This document shows positions 6,770 to 16,149 of a stretch of 62,412 nucleotides of DNA, piece after piece. The DNA is taken from contig NZ_STGY01000079.1 of assembly GCF_004912275.1 (NCBI RefSeq), positions 1 through 62,412 on the forward strand, read 5' to 3'. The notes beneath the pieces were generated by a model. The model had not been told where the DNA came from, made no database searches, and saw nothing but the letters and a program-made list of their open reading frames with translations. Both the position numbers and the translations under genes were made by a program. Source of the DNA: Glycomyces buryatensis (lineage in GTDB: Bacteria; Actinomycetota; Actinomycetes; Mycobacteriales; Micromonosporaceae). Position 1 is the first letter of the stretch. Every line of letters begins with the position of its first letter.

Positions 6770-9700
6770 GTGCTGGCGTTCATCGGAGACGAAGAGTTCC
6801 GCGAGACCCTCCCAGACCGGGAACAGCTGTTGACCGAGGCCGCGAGCCTCGCCGGTTCGGACGGATCGCTTGCCCGCCTGGTCAATCTGTATTGGAGCCT
6901 GGTCGCCGACGATGACATCGTCGGCCGCAGTGCCCAGCAGTTGTTCGAGACCACCGCGCATCACCGCCGCCTCGCCACTCGGCGGGTCCCCGGCGAGGTG
7001 TGCATGGAGCTGGACTGCCCCGAGGATTCGGACGGGCCCGACGCGGCCGCCTCGACGCGCGTGGACATCGTCTGCGACGACATGCCGTTCCTCGTGGACT
7101 CGCTGACCGGCCTGTTCAACAAGCACGGCATCGACATCACCGTGTTCGTCCACCCCATCGTCCCGGTCGTGCGCGACGAGAGCGGGGAGCTCGTCGAGGC
7201 CGCCGTCGAGCGGAGCGCTGTCGAACCGGCCGCCTCGAACGCAAAGCCGGACTCGGTCAGCAGCGAGTCCTGGATGCATATCGAGCTCCAGCGCGTGGCC
7301 GACCCCGACTTCCTCTCCGGTCTGGAGGTCGAGATCCGCTCGGTCCTGTCCGACGTGGCCGCCTGCGTCGGCGACTGGCAGGCCATGCGCGCCAAGGCCA
7401 TCTCCATCGCCGCCGAACTGTCCAGCACCCCGCTCCCGGTGCCCGACAAGGACATCGACGACACCATCGAGCTGCTGCAGTGGCTGGCCGACGACAAGTT
7501 CACGTTCCTGGGCTTCCGGCAGTACAAGCTCACCGGCGAAGGCGACGAGCGCGCCCTGACCCCGCTCGCCGAGACCGGCCTGGGCCTGCTGTCGCGCGCC
7601 CCCGTCGCGCCGCGGCCGCTGTCGTCTTTCAACGCCGACGCGCTCAATCAGATCAGCGCCAAACGCCTGCTGGTCATCACCAAGTCAAATGCCCGCTCCA
7701 CGGTCCACCGCACGTCCTTCATGGACTACATCGGCGTCAAGACCTTCGACGCCAGCGGCGAACCGGACGGGGAGCTGCGCTTCCTCGGCCTGTTCACCTC
7801 GGCCGCCTACCTGTCCTCGGTCACCGAGCTGCCGGTGGTGCGCCGCAAGGTCGAGGAGGTCCTGGCCCGCTCCAACGTGACCCTGTCCTCCCACTCCGGC
7901 AAGGACTTCGTCAACGCCCTGGAGACCTACCCGCGGGACGAGCTGTTCCAGGCCCGCACTGAGGACCTGTACACGACCGCGATGGGCGTGCTGCGCCTGG
8001 CCGGGCGGCGCCGGCTGCGCCTGTTCGCGCGCCGGGACGTCTACGGCCGCTTCTACTCCTGCCTGGTCTACCTGCCGCGAGACCGGTACAACACCGAGAA
8101 CCGGCTGAAGATCCAGCAGATCCTGCGCCGCCGCCTCAACGGCGCCGCCGTCGACTACGACGCGCGCGTCACCGAGTCGGTCCTGGCCCGCCTCCACTTC
8201 GTGGTCCGCATCGACCCCTACGCCGAGGTCGGCCCGATCGACTTCGACTCGATCCAGTCCGAACTGGCCGACGCGACCCGCTCCTGGGACGCCGACCTCG
8301 CCCTCCAGCTCGACCACCACGTCGGTGAGGGCCAGGCGAGGACCCTGTTCCGCGCCTACGCCGAGGCCTACCCGGCCGCCTACAAGGCCGAGCACACGCC
8401 CATCGACGCCGCCAAGGACATCGCGAAGCTGGAGATGCTGCGCGAGCCCGGCGATATGGAACTGCAGCTGTTCCGCCTCGGCGGCGACGACGCCAACATC
8501 CACTTCAAGATCTACTCCTTCGAGAGCCCCGTCGGTCTCTCCGAGGCCCTGCCGGTGCTGAGCCACCTGGGCGTCGGCGTCTCCGAGGAGCGGCCGTACC
8601 ACATCGCCCGCTCCGACGGGAAGATCTACCTCCACGACTTCGGGCTCACGATGCGCGGCAAGGCCGCCGAGCCGGTGCCGCAGATGCGCATCCGATTCGA
8701 GAACGCCTTCCGCGCCGTCTGGGCCGGCGAGGCCGAGTCCGACCGGTTCAACGAGCTCATCGTCGCCGCCGGGCTCACCTGGCGGCAGGTCGTCATCCTG
8801 CGCGCGCTGGCGAAGTACATGCGCCAGTGCGGGTTCGTGTTCTCGCAGGACTTCATCGCCTCGACCCTGTGCGCCAACCCGGCCATCAGCGCCGGCCTGG
8901 TCGCGCTGTTCGAGGCCCGCTTCGATCCGCGCGTCGGCGACGACCGCGACACCGCGGTGGAGCGCATCGACGAGTCCCTGGCCGACGAGCTCGCCAAGGT
9001 CCCGAACCTCGACGCCGACCGGATCCTGCGCGCCTTCCTGACGCTCATCCGCGCGACGCTTCGCACGTCCTACTTCCAGAAGGCCGCCGGCGGCAGGCCC
9101 AAGGAGTACGTGTCGTTCAAGTTCAACGCCCGCGACATCGGCTTCCTGCCCAGGCCCCGCCCCATGTTCGAGGTGTTCGTGTACTCCCCGAACTTCGAGG
9201 GCGTCCACATGCGATACGGGCAGGTCGCGCGCGGCGGGCTGCGCTGGTCCGACCGCCGCGAGGACTTCCGCACCGAGATCCTCGGCCTGGTCAAGGCCCA
9301 GGAGGTCAAGAACACCGTCATCACCCCCTCGGGGGCGAAGGGCGGCTTCGTCCTCAAGCGCGTCGGCTTCGCCGACCGCGCCGATTTCCAGGCCGAGGGT
9401 GTCAAGCGCTACCGCGAGTTCATCTCCTCGCTGCTGGACATCACCGACAACCGCGACGCCGACAACAATGTCGTGCCGCCGCCGAACGTGGTCCGCCACG
9501 ACGGCGACGATCCGTACCTGGTCGTCGCCGCCGACAAGGGCACTGCCACGTTCTCCGACATCGCCAACGCGGTGGCCGCGTCCTACGGCTTCTGGCTCGG
9601 CGACGCCTTCGCCTCCGGCGGCTCGGTCGGCTACGACCACAAGAAGATGGGCATCACCGCGCGCGGCGCCTGGGAGTCCGTCAAGCGGCACTTCAGAGCG

Positions 9701-11653
9701 GAGAACGTCGACACGCAGTCGACCGACTTCACCGTCGTCGGCATCGGCGACATGTCCGGCGACGTCTTCGGCAACGGGATGCTCCTGGCGGAGCACATCC
9801 GCCTGGTCGCGGCGTTCAACCACATGCACATCTTCATCGATCCCAACCCGGACGCGGCCAGCTCGTTCGCCGAACGGCAGCGCCTGTTCGAGATGCCGCG
9901 GTCGTCGTGGGCCGACTACGACCCGGCGCTCATCTCCGCCGGCGGCGGCGTGTGGGACCGGGCGTCGAAGTCCATTCCGATCAGCGCCGAGGTCAGGGCC
10001 GCGCTCGGCATCGACCCGGACATCAAGGACCTCACCCCGCCCGAGCTCATACGCGCGATTCTCACCTCGCCGGTCGACCTGCTGTGGAACGGCGGCATCG
10101 GCACCTACGTCAAGGCCTCGACCGAGACCGACGCCGACGCGGGGGACAAGGCCAACGACTCCGTCCGCGTCAACGGCGAGAGCCTGCGCTGCCGGGTCGT
10201 CGGCGAGGGCGGCAACCTCGGGCTGACCCAGCTGGCCCGTATCGAGTTCGCCCAGCGCGGCGGCCCCGGCTCCGTCGGCGGTCGCTGCAATACCGACTTC
10301 ATCGACAACTCGGCCGGCGTCGACACCTCCGACCACGAGGTGAACATCAAGATCCTGCTGCGCTCGGCCACGCTGAACGGCCAGATCAACCCCGAGAGCC
10401 GCGACCGGCTGTTCATGGGCATGGCGGACACGGTCGCCGACATGGTCCTGGCCGACAACTACGGCCAGAACCTGGCCCTGGCCAACGCCAGGAAGCTCGC
10501 CAAACGCCTCTTCCCCGTCCATATCAGACTGATGAAGTCGCTGGAGAAGACCGTCGGGCTCGACCGCGAGATCGAGGGGCTTCCCAGCGACAAGCAGCTC
10601 AAGGAGCGCACCGCCGCCGGCCAGGGACTCACCGAGCCCGAGCTGTCCGTCCTGCTCTCCTACGTCAAGATCTGGGCCTCGCGCGCCGTTCTCGACTCGA
10701 AGCTGCCCGACGAGGACTGGACCATGCCCGTCCTCCACAGCTATTTCCCCGCGGCGCTGCGCCAGACCTGCGGCGACCACATGGCCGAGCACCCGCTGCG
10801 CCGAGAGATCGTCACCACCGCCGTCGTCAACGAGGCCGTCAACCGCTGCGGCACCACGTTCCTGTTCCGCATCGCCGACGAGACCGGCGCTGACGTGGTC
10901 GACGTGGTGCGCGCCTACGTCATCATCCGAGACGCCTTCGGGCTGCGCGAACTGTGGCACCGCATCGAAGCGCTGGACAATAAGGTCCCGCAGGACGCCC
11001 AGGTCGAAGGCCTGCTGGTGATCCGGCGACTGCTCGACCGCGGCGTCCGCTGGCTCGTCCAGCACCGGCGTGGACCGCTCAACGTGGCCGGCGAGATCGG
11101 ACGCCTCCGCCCCGGCCTGGCCGTGCTCCAGCCAGAGCTGCCCGAGCTCTTGATCGCCTCCGAGGCCGTCGGCTTCGAGGCCTTCTGCACCCAGCTGGCC
11201 GAGAAGGGGATGCCGGCCGCGCTGGCGGTGGACGCGTCCTCGCCGATCTTCGGATTCGGCCTGGTCGACGTGGTCGAGTGCGCACGGCTGCTCGGCTCCG
11301 ACCTCAAGGCGACCGCGAAGGTCTACTACGGGATCGCCGCGCGGGTGCACCTAGACGACGTGCTGAACCAGATCTCGGCGCTGCCGCGGCGCAACCGCTG
11401 GCAGACGCTGGCGCGTTCGGCGCTGCGCTACGACCTGTACGGGGCGATGGCGGCGCTGACGACGAGCGTGCTCCAGGCGCTGCCCGACACCGAGCCGTCC
11501 GATGCGGTCGACTTGTGGGCCAAGCGGAACGAGGCCGAGATCGCGCGCATCCACGAGGCACTGGAGGAGGCCGAGCACTCCGACGAGAAGCTCGCGGTGC
11601 TGTCGGTGGCGCTGCGCCAGATCCGGGCGCTGGTGGAGACCGAGGTCGACTAG
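6770..11653 (+). CDS. gdh: NAD-specific glutamate dehydrogenase, 180-kDa class
   Basis: 1627 residues, the usual length of the large NAD-dependent glutamate dehydrogenases that deaminate glutamate to 2-oxoglutarate and ammonia. The N-terminal half holds the regulatory ACT-like region seen in this class. The catalytic core begins near 800, with GGLRWSDR and DFRTEILGLVKAQEVKN (about 822-848) and the PSGAKGGF loop (about 853). The NAD-binding part has GIGDMSGDVFGNGML (about 989). A long helical C-terminal region (from about 1170) completes the class architecture. It starts at GTG 6770 with GGAG about 9 nt upstream. It is divergent from the DUF4178 operon. In actinobacteria this enzyme is catabolic and often regulated post-translationally; nothing in the sequence shows that directly. 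Confidence 0.97.
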   Translation: MLAFIGDEEFRETLPDREQLLTEAASLAGSDGSLARLVNLYWSLVADDDIVGRSAQQLFETTAHHRRLATRRVPGEVCMELDCPEDSDGPDAAASTRVDIVCDDMPFLVDSLTGLFNKHGIDITVFVHPIVPVVRDESGELVEAAVERSAVEPAASNAKPDSVSSESWMHIELQRVADPDFLSGLEVEIRSVLSDVAACVGDWQAMRAKAISIAAELSSTPLPVPDKDIDDTIELLQWLADDKFTFLGFRQYKLTGEGDERALTPLAETGLGLLSRAPVAPRPLSSFNADALNQISAKRLLVITKSNARSTVHRTSFMDYIGVKTFDASGEPDGELRFLGLFTSAAYLSSVTELPVVRRKVEEVLARSNVTLSSHSGKDFVNALETYPRDELFQARTEDLYTTAMGVLRLAGRRRLRLFARRDVYGRFYSCLVYLPRDRYNTENRLKIQQILRRRLNGAAVDYDARVTESVLARLHFVVRIDPYAEVGPIDFDSIQSELADATRSWDADLALQLDHHVGEGQARTLFRAYAEAYPAAYKAEHTPIDAAKDIAKLEMLREPGDMELQLFRLGGDDANIHFKIYSFESPVGLSEALPVLSHLGVGVSEERPYHIARSDGKIYLHDFGLTMRGKAAEPVPQMRIRFENAFRAVWAGEAESDRFNELIVAAGLTWRQVVILRALAKYMRQCGFVFSQDFIASTLCANPAISAGLVALFEARFDPRVGDDRDTAVERIDESLADELAKVPNLDADRILRAFLTLIRATLRTSYFQKAAGGRPKEYVSFKFNARDIGFLPRPRPMFEVFVYSPNFEGVHMRYGQVARGGLRWSDRREDFRTEILGLVKAQEVKNTVITPSGAKGGFVLKRVGFADRADFQAEGVKRYREFISSLLDITDNRDADNNVVPPPNVVRHDGDDPYLVVAADKGTATFSDIANAVAASYGFWLGDAFASGGSVGYDHKKMGITARGAWESVKRHFRAENVDTQSTDFTVVGIGDMSGDVFGNGMLLAEHIRLVAAFNHMHIFIDPNPDAASSFAERQRLFEMPRSSWADYDPALISAGGGVWDRASKSIPISAEVRAALGIDPDIKDLTPPELIRAILTSPVDLLWNGGIGTYVKASTETDADAGDKANDSVRVNGESLRCRVVGEGGNLGLTQLARIEFAQRGGPGSVGGRCNTDFIDNSAGVDTSDHEVNIKILLRSATLNGQINPESRDRLFMGMADTVADMVLADNYGQNLALANARKLAKRLFPVHIRLMKSLEKTVGLDREIEGLPSDKQLKERTAAGQGLTEPELSVLLSYVKIWASRAVLDSKLPDEDWTMPVLHSYFPAALRQTCGDHMAEHPLRREIVTTAVVNEAVNRCGTTFLFRIADETGADVVDVVRAYVIIRDAFGLRELWHRIEALDNKVPQDAQVEGLLVIRRLLDRGVRWLVQHRRGPLNVAGEIGRLRPGLAVLQPELPELLIASEAVGFEAFCTQLAEKGMPAALAVDASSPIFGFGLVDVVECARLLGSDLKATAKVYYGIAARVHLDDVLNQISALPRRNRWQTLARSALRYDLYGAMAALTTSVLQALPDTEPSDAVDLWAKRNEAEIARIHEALEEAEHSDEKLAVLSVALRQIRALVETEVD

Positions 11654-11681
11654 ACGGGTGGTCGCAAGCGGCCGACAGGGG

Positions 11682-11704
11682 CCGGGGGCGAGTAGCGCCC
11701 TCGG
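11682..11704 (+). terminator. Possible imperfect hairpin after gdh
   Basis: A GC-rich imperfect hairpin (core GGGCG / CGCCC with an AGTAG loop) starts 29 bp after the gdh stop. It has no T tract. Confidence 0.35.
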
Positions 11705-11813
11705 ATCGCTGAGAGGCGGCGCGCGCAAGCGTTAGGGGTGGTGAAGGACCCCCTTACAGCGGGTGAAGTCGAGTGGGCGCCCTGTGGATAATGTGTGCTC
11801 GGAGGAGAAACGA

Positions 11814-12983
11814 ATGCCGAAGAGCCACACCCCAGGGGTCCCGAAACTGCTGCGCGTCCTCAACGACCAGGCGGCGCTGAAGCTCCTGCTCGATGACGGG
11901 CCGCAGACCCGCGCCCAACTCGCCGAGCGGACTTCGATGTCGAAGGTCACCGCCTCGCAGATGATGGAGCGCCTGCAGACCCGCGGACTGGTCGAGGTCA
12001 TCGGCTCCAAGTCGGGCGGTCGCGGGCCCAACGCGTCGCTGTACGCCGCGGTCCCGACCTTCACCTATGTGGTAGGCATCGAGGTGGGCCTGACCAGCGC
12101 CAAGGGCGCCTGCGCCGATTTCACCGGCCATATCGTCGGCCGCGCCGAGATCCCCGTGGAGGGCTCGACCGACCCGGTGTCGGTGGTGCGGCGGGTCGTC
12201 ACCGACTCCGTCGCTGACGCCGGCATCGAGATGTCGAAAGTGGAGCGCGTGGTGCTGGGCACACCCGGCGTCATCGACCCCGGCAGCGGCGATATCGGGT
12301 TCTCCTGGAACCTTCCGGCCTGGCACCGGGGTCTGCGCACGGCCCTGAACGAGCAGTTCGGCGCCGAGGTCGCGATCGAGAACGACGTCAACCTGGCCAC
12401 GATCGCCGAGCAGCGCTCGGGCGGGGCAGGGGGAGCGTCGGACTTCGTGTACGCCTGGTACGGCGGCGGTCTGGGCCTGGGCGTCATGCTCAATGGACGT
12501 CTGTACCGGGGTGCGACGGGCGCGGCCGGGGAGATCGGCTTCCTGCCGGTGCCCGGCGGCGAGCTGCCGACCGGCGGGGTCGTCACCCGCCTGTCGAAGG
12601 GCTCCTACCAGCGCGTCATCGGCGGCGACGCGGTCATTGACATCGGTGCGAAGCACGGTTTCCCGGGCGCCGAACCGGAGGACGTCGTCCGCGCCGCCAT
12701 CGAGGCGGGGGAGGAGGGCGCGGCCTGCCTCGACGAGATCGGCAAGGCCATGGCCCTGGGCATCGTGGCGGTGTGCGTCCTGCTCGACCCGACCGTGGTG
12801 GTCCTGGGCGGACCGGTCGGGTACGCGGGCGGCCTCGTGCTGGCCGGGCGGGTCGCGGCCCACACGACGCAGCTCGCGCCCGTCAATCCCTCGGTCGTCC
12901 CCGGCACGGTGATCGAGGAGCCGGTGATGCGCGGGGCGATCCTGCACGGCCTCGACGCGGTGCGCGAGGGCCTCTTCGCCTGA
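11814..12983 (+). CDS. ROK-family regulator without the zinc motif
   Basis: 389 residues from ATG 11814, with GGAGGAG about 7 nt upstream and a GATAAT -10 at 11786. Residues about 10-65 form a winged helix (QTRAQLAERTSMSKVTASQMMERLQTRGLV). The rest is a ROK sugar-kinase fold: phosphate loop GIEVGLTSAKGA, IENDVNLATIAEQ and GAAGEIGF. The His and Cys cluster that normally follows GEIGH is missing: the segment reads FLPVPGGELPTGGVVTRLSKGS, so no structural zinc is expected. It is likely a transcriptional repressor sensing a sugar or sugar phosphate rather than a kinase. No sugar transporter or catabolic gene is adjacent, so the target is unknown. Confidence 0.9.
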   Translation: MPKSHTPGVPKLLRVLNDQAALKLLLDDGPQTRAQLAERTSMSKVTASQMMERLQTRGLVEVIGSKSGGRGPNASLYAAVPTFTYVVGIEVGLTSAKGACADFTGHIVGRAEIPVEGSTDPVSVVRRVVTDSVADAGIEMSKVERVVLGTPGVIDPGSGDIGFSWNLPAWHRGLRTALNEQFGAEVAIENDVNLATIAEQRSGGAGGASDFVYAWYGGGLGLGVMLNGRLYRGATGAAGEIGFLPVPGGELPTGGVVTRLSKGSYQRVIGGDAVIDIGAKHGFPGAEPEDVVRAAIEAGEEGAACLDEIGKAMALGIVAVCVLLDPTVVVLGGPVGYAGGLVLAGRVAAHTTQLAPVNPSVVPGTVIEEPVMRGAILHGLDAVREGLFA

Positions 12984-12996
12984 GCTGAAAGCAAGA

Positions 12997-13022
12997 GGGC
13001 CGGACCGATACCGGTCCGGCCC
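12997..13022. terminator. Bidirectional stem-loop terminator
   Basis: An 11-bp perfect stem (GGGCCGGACCG / CGGTCCGGCCC) with loop ATAC lies between the ROK gene and the convergent ABC permease gene. Confidence 0.8.
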
Positions 13023-13037
13023 TTACTACTTGCTGTC

Positions 13038-14051
13038 CTACGTCACGTCGCGCTTGGCGAACGCCCAGGTGGCCAGCACCGCGAATCCGGCGATGACGAG
13101 CCCGATCAGGATCCCGGCGTCGGTCGAGGTGATCACCATCGTCTCCTCGCGGCCCGCGGCCGTCCATTGGAAGAGTTCCTTGCGGCCCAGCAGCCAGGCC
13201 TCGACCCAGGTGTAGAGCGACAGCCGCTCGGGGAACTCGATCCGGAGCGCGATGCTCGCGAAGCGCACCAGCAGGTCGCCGATGATGAGGTAGCCGGCGA
13301 TGATGCCGCCCGCGATCGCGGTGTGGCGGCCCAGCATCGCCAGGGACGCCCCGAGCACGCTCATGCCCAGGCCGAGCGCCACGGTCCGGGAGATGATCTC
13401 CAGGGAGTCCTCCCACCAGACGGCGTTGAGGTTCCCCACCTCGCCGCGGACGGAGGCGGTCAGATACAGGAGCCCGAACGCCACGATCGCGGTGGCCACC
13501 AGGCTGGCGGCGGTGATGGTGAGCGCGGCGCCGAGCTTGGCGCCCCAGACCCGCAGCCGGTTCGGGTGCCACACCAGCAGGTTGGCCATGCCGCCGCTGG
13601 TCCACTCGGCACCGATCGCGGAGGCGGACAGGAGCATGGCGAGCAGTCCGACGACCAGGACGGCGCCCATGATGATGTACACGCCCTCGCGGTCGAGGTG
13701 GAAGGTGTACGTGTAGATGAAGTCCTCGGCGACCCACTCGGAGCCGGTCGTGAAGAACTCAGCGCACATCTCCTCGTGCGAGTAGTCCTCGTAGTACTCG
13801 TCTTCGAGGGCCCACGACCAGTCGGGGCTGTCCTCGAAGAAGTTCTCGTCGGAGGCGCACTCCTCGTACTCGCCGTTCATCTCGTCGGCGATTTCCTGTG
13901 CGTCGGCCAGCTGCGCCTCGGTGGGACCGGTGCTGGAGTTGAACCACATGATGACGGTCAGGGCCAGGAGGCCGACCCCGGCCATGATCGCGAAGATCAG
14001 GGTCAGGACACGGCGCCGGGTGCGGTGGATTTCGGATTGGTAGAGGTTCAC
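13038..14051 (-). CDS. ABC-2-type permease with acidic external loop
   Basis: 337 residues from GTG 14051, which overlaps the ATPase stop by 4 nt (GTGA). One helix near the N-terminus (about 17-38) is followed by a roughly 95-residue loop very rich in Asp and Glu (ECASDENFFEDSPDWSW, EDEYYEDYSHEEMC) with two Cys. Five more hydrophobic segments follow. The layout fits an ABC-2 membrane subunit with a large loop between helices 1 and 2. The loop faces outside in this family; its charge and Cys pair suggest a disulfide-stabilised acidic domain. It acts with the ATPase encoded just upstream. Substrate unknown; lipid, peptide or antibiotic export are options. Confidence 0.85.
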   Translation of the reverse strand: MNLYQSEIHRTRRRVLTLIFAIMAGVGLLALTVIMWFNSSTGPTEAQLADAQEIADEMNGEYEECASDENFFEDSPDWSWALEDEYYEDYSHEEMCAEFFTTGSEWVAEDFIYTYTFHLDREGVYIIMGAVLVVGLLAMLLSASAIGAEWTSGGMANLLVWHPNRLRVWGAKLGAALTITAASLVATAIVAFGLLYLTASVRGEVGNLNAVWWEDSLEIISRTVALGLGMSVLGASLAMLGRHTAIAGGIIAGYLIIGDLLVRFASIALRIEFPERLSLYTWVEAWLLGRKELFQWTAAGREETMVITSTDAGILIGLVIAGFAVLATWAFAKRDVT

Positions 14052-15103
14052 TGCTGTCCGCCTTCGGCGCTGTCGGCGCCGACCGGGGCGGCCACCGGGA
14101 TCTGGATCCCGGCGGCGTCCGGGTCGGTCGCGGTCTGGATCGGCTGTCCGACCTGGACGGCCTGGCCGTTCTGGGGTGCGGTGCCGGTCAGTTCCAGGAA
14201 CACCGATTCGAGGTTCTTGGTCTCGGTGATGAGTTCGGAGAGGTAGATCCCGCTGTCGGCGAGGGTCTTGGTGATCCAGGCGGCCTCGGGGGCGCCGGTG
14301 ACGACCAGGCGGTTCGGCTCGGCGGTCACCGAGACCTGCTCCTCGGCCTTGGTCAGGACGTCCTTCGCCTCGGTGAGCTGGGCCGGGTCGGCGAACTTGA
14401 CCGACAGCAGCGAGCCGGAGTGGCCGGCGATGATGTCGTCCACCGCGCCGTCCACGATCCGTCGTCCATTGGAGACGATGGTCATGGAGTCGCACAGCTG
14501 CTGGACTTCGGACAGCAGGTGGGACGAAACCACGACGGTCACGCCCTGTTCGTGGGCGAGCCACTGGAGCAACGCCCGCATGTGGTGGATGCCGGCCGGG
14601 TCGAGGCCGTTGGCCGGCTCGTCCAGGATGAGCAGTTCGGGCTGCTTGAGCAGGGCCTGAGCCACGGCCAGGCGCTGGCGCATGCCCAGCGAGTAGCCCT
14701 TGATCTTGCGATTGGCCTGGTCGCGCAGGCCGACCTGCTCCAGTACCTCGTCGGCGCGGGTCTTGGCCAGGCCCGCGCTCTCGGCGAGCAGTTGCAGCGT
14801 CAAGCGGCCGGAGAAGTGCTTGAAGAACTGCGGGGACTCCACCACCGCGCCGACCCGCGAGATGACGTGCGGTAGGCGGGCGGGCGCCTCTTCCCCGAAG
14901 ATCTTCATCGAGCCGCCGTCGGCGCTGATGAGGCCGAGCAGCGCCCGGAGCGTGGTCGTCTTGCCGGAACCGTTGGGGCCCAGGAAGCCGTGGACCTGGC
15001 CGGCCGCGACCTCCAGGTCGAGTCCGTCCAGGGCTTGATGGGGCTTGCGCGAACGTTTGCGATACGTCTTGCGCAGCCCCGAGATCTCAATGACGGGGGG
15101 CAT
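14048..15103 (-). CDS. ABC transporter ATP-binding protein
   Basis: 351 residues. The nucleotide-binding domain fills the first 230: Walker A GPNGSGKTT (about 42-50), signature YSLGMRQRL (about 135), Walker B LLILDEPANGLD and the switch His in SSHLL. It resembles the BcrA/CcmA-type export ATPases. The extra C-terminal part (about 230-351) ends in a low-complexity Gln/Pro/Ala tail. GGAATGAG lies before the ATG. Translation is coupled to the permease gene by a GTGA overlap, so the two make a simple exporter. Confidence 0.92.
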   Translation of the reverse strand: MPPVIEISGLRKTYRKRSRKPHQALDGLDLEVAAGQVHGFLGPNGSGKTTTLRALLGLISADGGSMKIFGEEAPARLPHVISRVGAVVESPQFFKHFSGRLTLQLLAESAGLAKTRADEVLEQVGLRDQANRKIKGYSLGMRQRLAVAQALLKQPELLILDEPANGLDPAGIHHMRALLQWLAHEQGVTVVVSSHLLSEVQQLCDSMTIVSNGRRIVDGAVDDIIAGHSGSLLSVKFADPAQLTEAKDVLTKAEEQVSVTAEPNRLVVTGAPEAAWITKTLADSGIYLSELITETKNLESVFLELTGTAPQNGQAVQVGQPIQTATDPDAAGIQIPVAAPVGADSAEGGQQ

Positions 15104-15270
15104 TGGCTCATTCCAGTTAGGAGGTGATGGGAACTCTGGATTCGTGCGATTTCAGGTTATACGTCGCCGGCGGGCCGGAAGGTTGCAGTAAATACGCAGT
15201 ATAGTGTCGCGCCACCAGCCGGGCGGGTTGCGGACGTGACGCTTTGAGTCGCCCGTGGTTTCATTGACCC

Positions 15271-16062
15271 GTGGCACAGTCAGAACGCGTCCTCGACCTG
15301 TCCGGCGTCACCGTCAGGCGCGGCGGCAACCAACTCCTTGACGGCATCGACTGGCAAGTCGAATCCGACCAGCGCTGGGTCGTCCTCGGCCCCAACGGAG
15401 CCGGCAAGACGACGCTGCTCAACCTAGCCGCGGCCCGCAATCACCCCACCTCGGGTACCGTGCAGGTCCTGGGCGAACGTCTCGGCGCGGTCGACGTGTT
15501 CGAACTGCGGCCCCTCATCGGCCTGTCCACCACCGCCGTCGCCGAGTCGATCCCGAACGGCGAGAAGGCATTCGACGTCGTCCGCACCGCCGCCTGGGGC
15601 ATGATGGGCCGCTGGCGCGAGGAATACGACCCGCTCGACGACGAACGCGCCGCCTCCCTGCTGCGCTGGCTCGGCGTCTCGCAGCTCGCCGACCGCCCCT
15701 ACGGCACCCTCTCGGAGGGCGAGCGCAAGCGCGTCCTCATCGCCCGCGCCCTCATGACCGACCCCGAGCTGCTGCTGCTCGACGAGCCCGCCGCCGGACT
15801 CGACCTCGGCGCCCGCGAAGCCCTCGTCGCCACCCTCTCCGGGCTCGCCCGCGACGCCGCCGCCCCCTCGATGGTCCTGGTCACCCACCACGTCGAAGAG
15901 ATCCCGCCGGGCTTCACCCACGCCCTGGTCCTCTCCGCCGGCGCCGTGGTCGCCGCCGGACCCATCGAAGAGGCCCTGACCTCCGAAAGCCTGTCCAAGG
16001 CCTTCGGACTGCCGCTCACGCTTACCGCGAACGGCAACCGCTATACCGCGATCGCGACTTAA
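15271..16062 (+). CDS. Stand-alone ABC ATPase (ModF-like)
   Basis: 263 residues from GTG 15271. Walker A GPNGAGKTT, signature LSEGERKRV, Walker B LLLLDEPAAGLD and switch THHVEEIPPGFTHAL are all intact. The THHVEEIPPGF form is typical of single-gene ATPases related to ModF and YlmA, which have no cognate permease nearby. None is present here. It could serve a distant permease or act in a non-transport role. It is divergent from the ABC exporter pair. Confidence 0.88.
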   Translation: MAQSERVLDLSGVTVRRGGNQLLDGIDWQVESDQRWVVLGPNGAGKTTLLNLAAARNHPTSGTVQVLGERLGAVDVFELRPLIGLSTTAVAESIPNGEKAFDVVRTAAWGMMGRWREEYDPLDDERAASLLRWLGVSQLADRPYGTLSEGERKRVLIARALMTDPELLLLDEPAAGLDLGAREALVATLSGLARDAAAPSMVLVTHHVEEIPPGFTHALVLSAGAVVAAGPIEEALTSESLSKAFGLPLTLTANGNRYTAIAT

Positions 16063-16137
16063 CCTTTGTTCCACTCCTGACCTGGTGCCGCACCGATCTC
16101 ACACCCACAGCGTGCAGCACCACTCGCTCGCCTCGGT

Positions 16138-16143
16138 TAGGCT
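16138..16143 (+). promoter_or_regulatory. Leaderless -10 hexamer TAGGCT
   Basis: TAGGCT ends 6 nt before GTG 16150 and no Shine-Dalgarno sequence is visible, so the mRNA probably begins at the start codon. Confidence 0.65.
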
Positions 16144-16149
16144 GGCCCG

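Noticed and set aside
8827..10893. Second long plus-strand frame inside gdh, rich in Arg and Pro
   Set aside because: It is the +1 shadow of the GDH reading frame and has no motif or start signal.
7685..11350. Open frame of over 1200 codons on the minus strand opposite gdh
   Set aside because: It mirrors the codon pattern of the real glutamate dehydrogenase gene. It is composed of low-complexity Gly/Val/Asp/Glu-rich sequence with no domain, as is usual for antisense frames in high-GC DNA.
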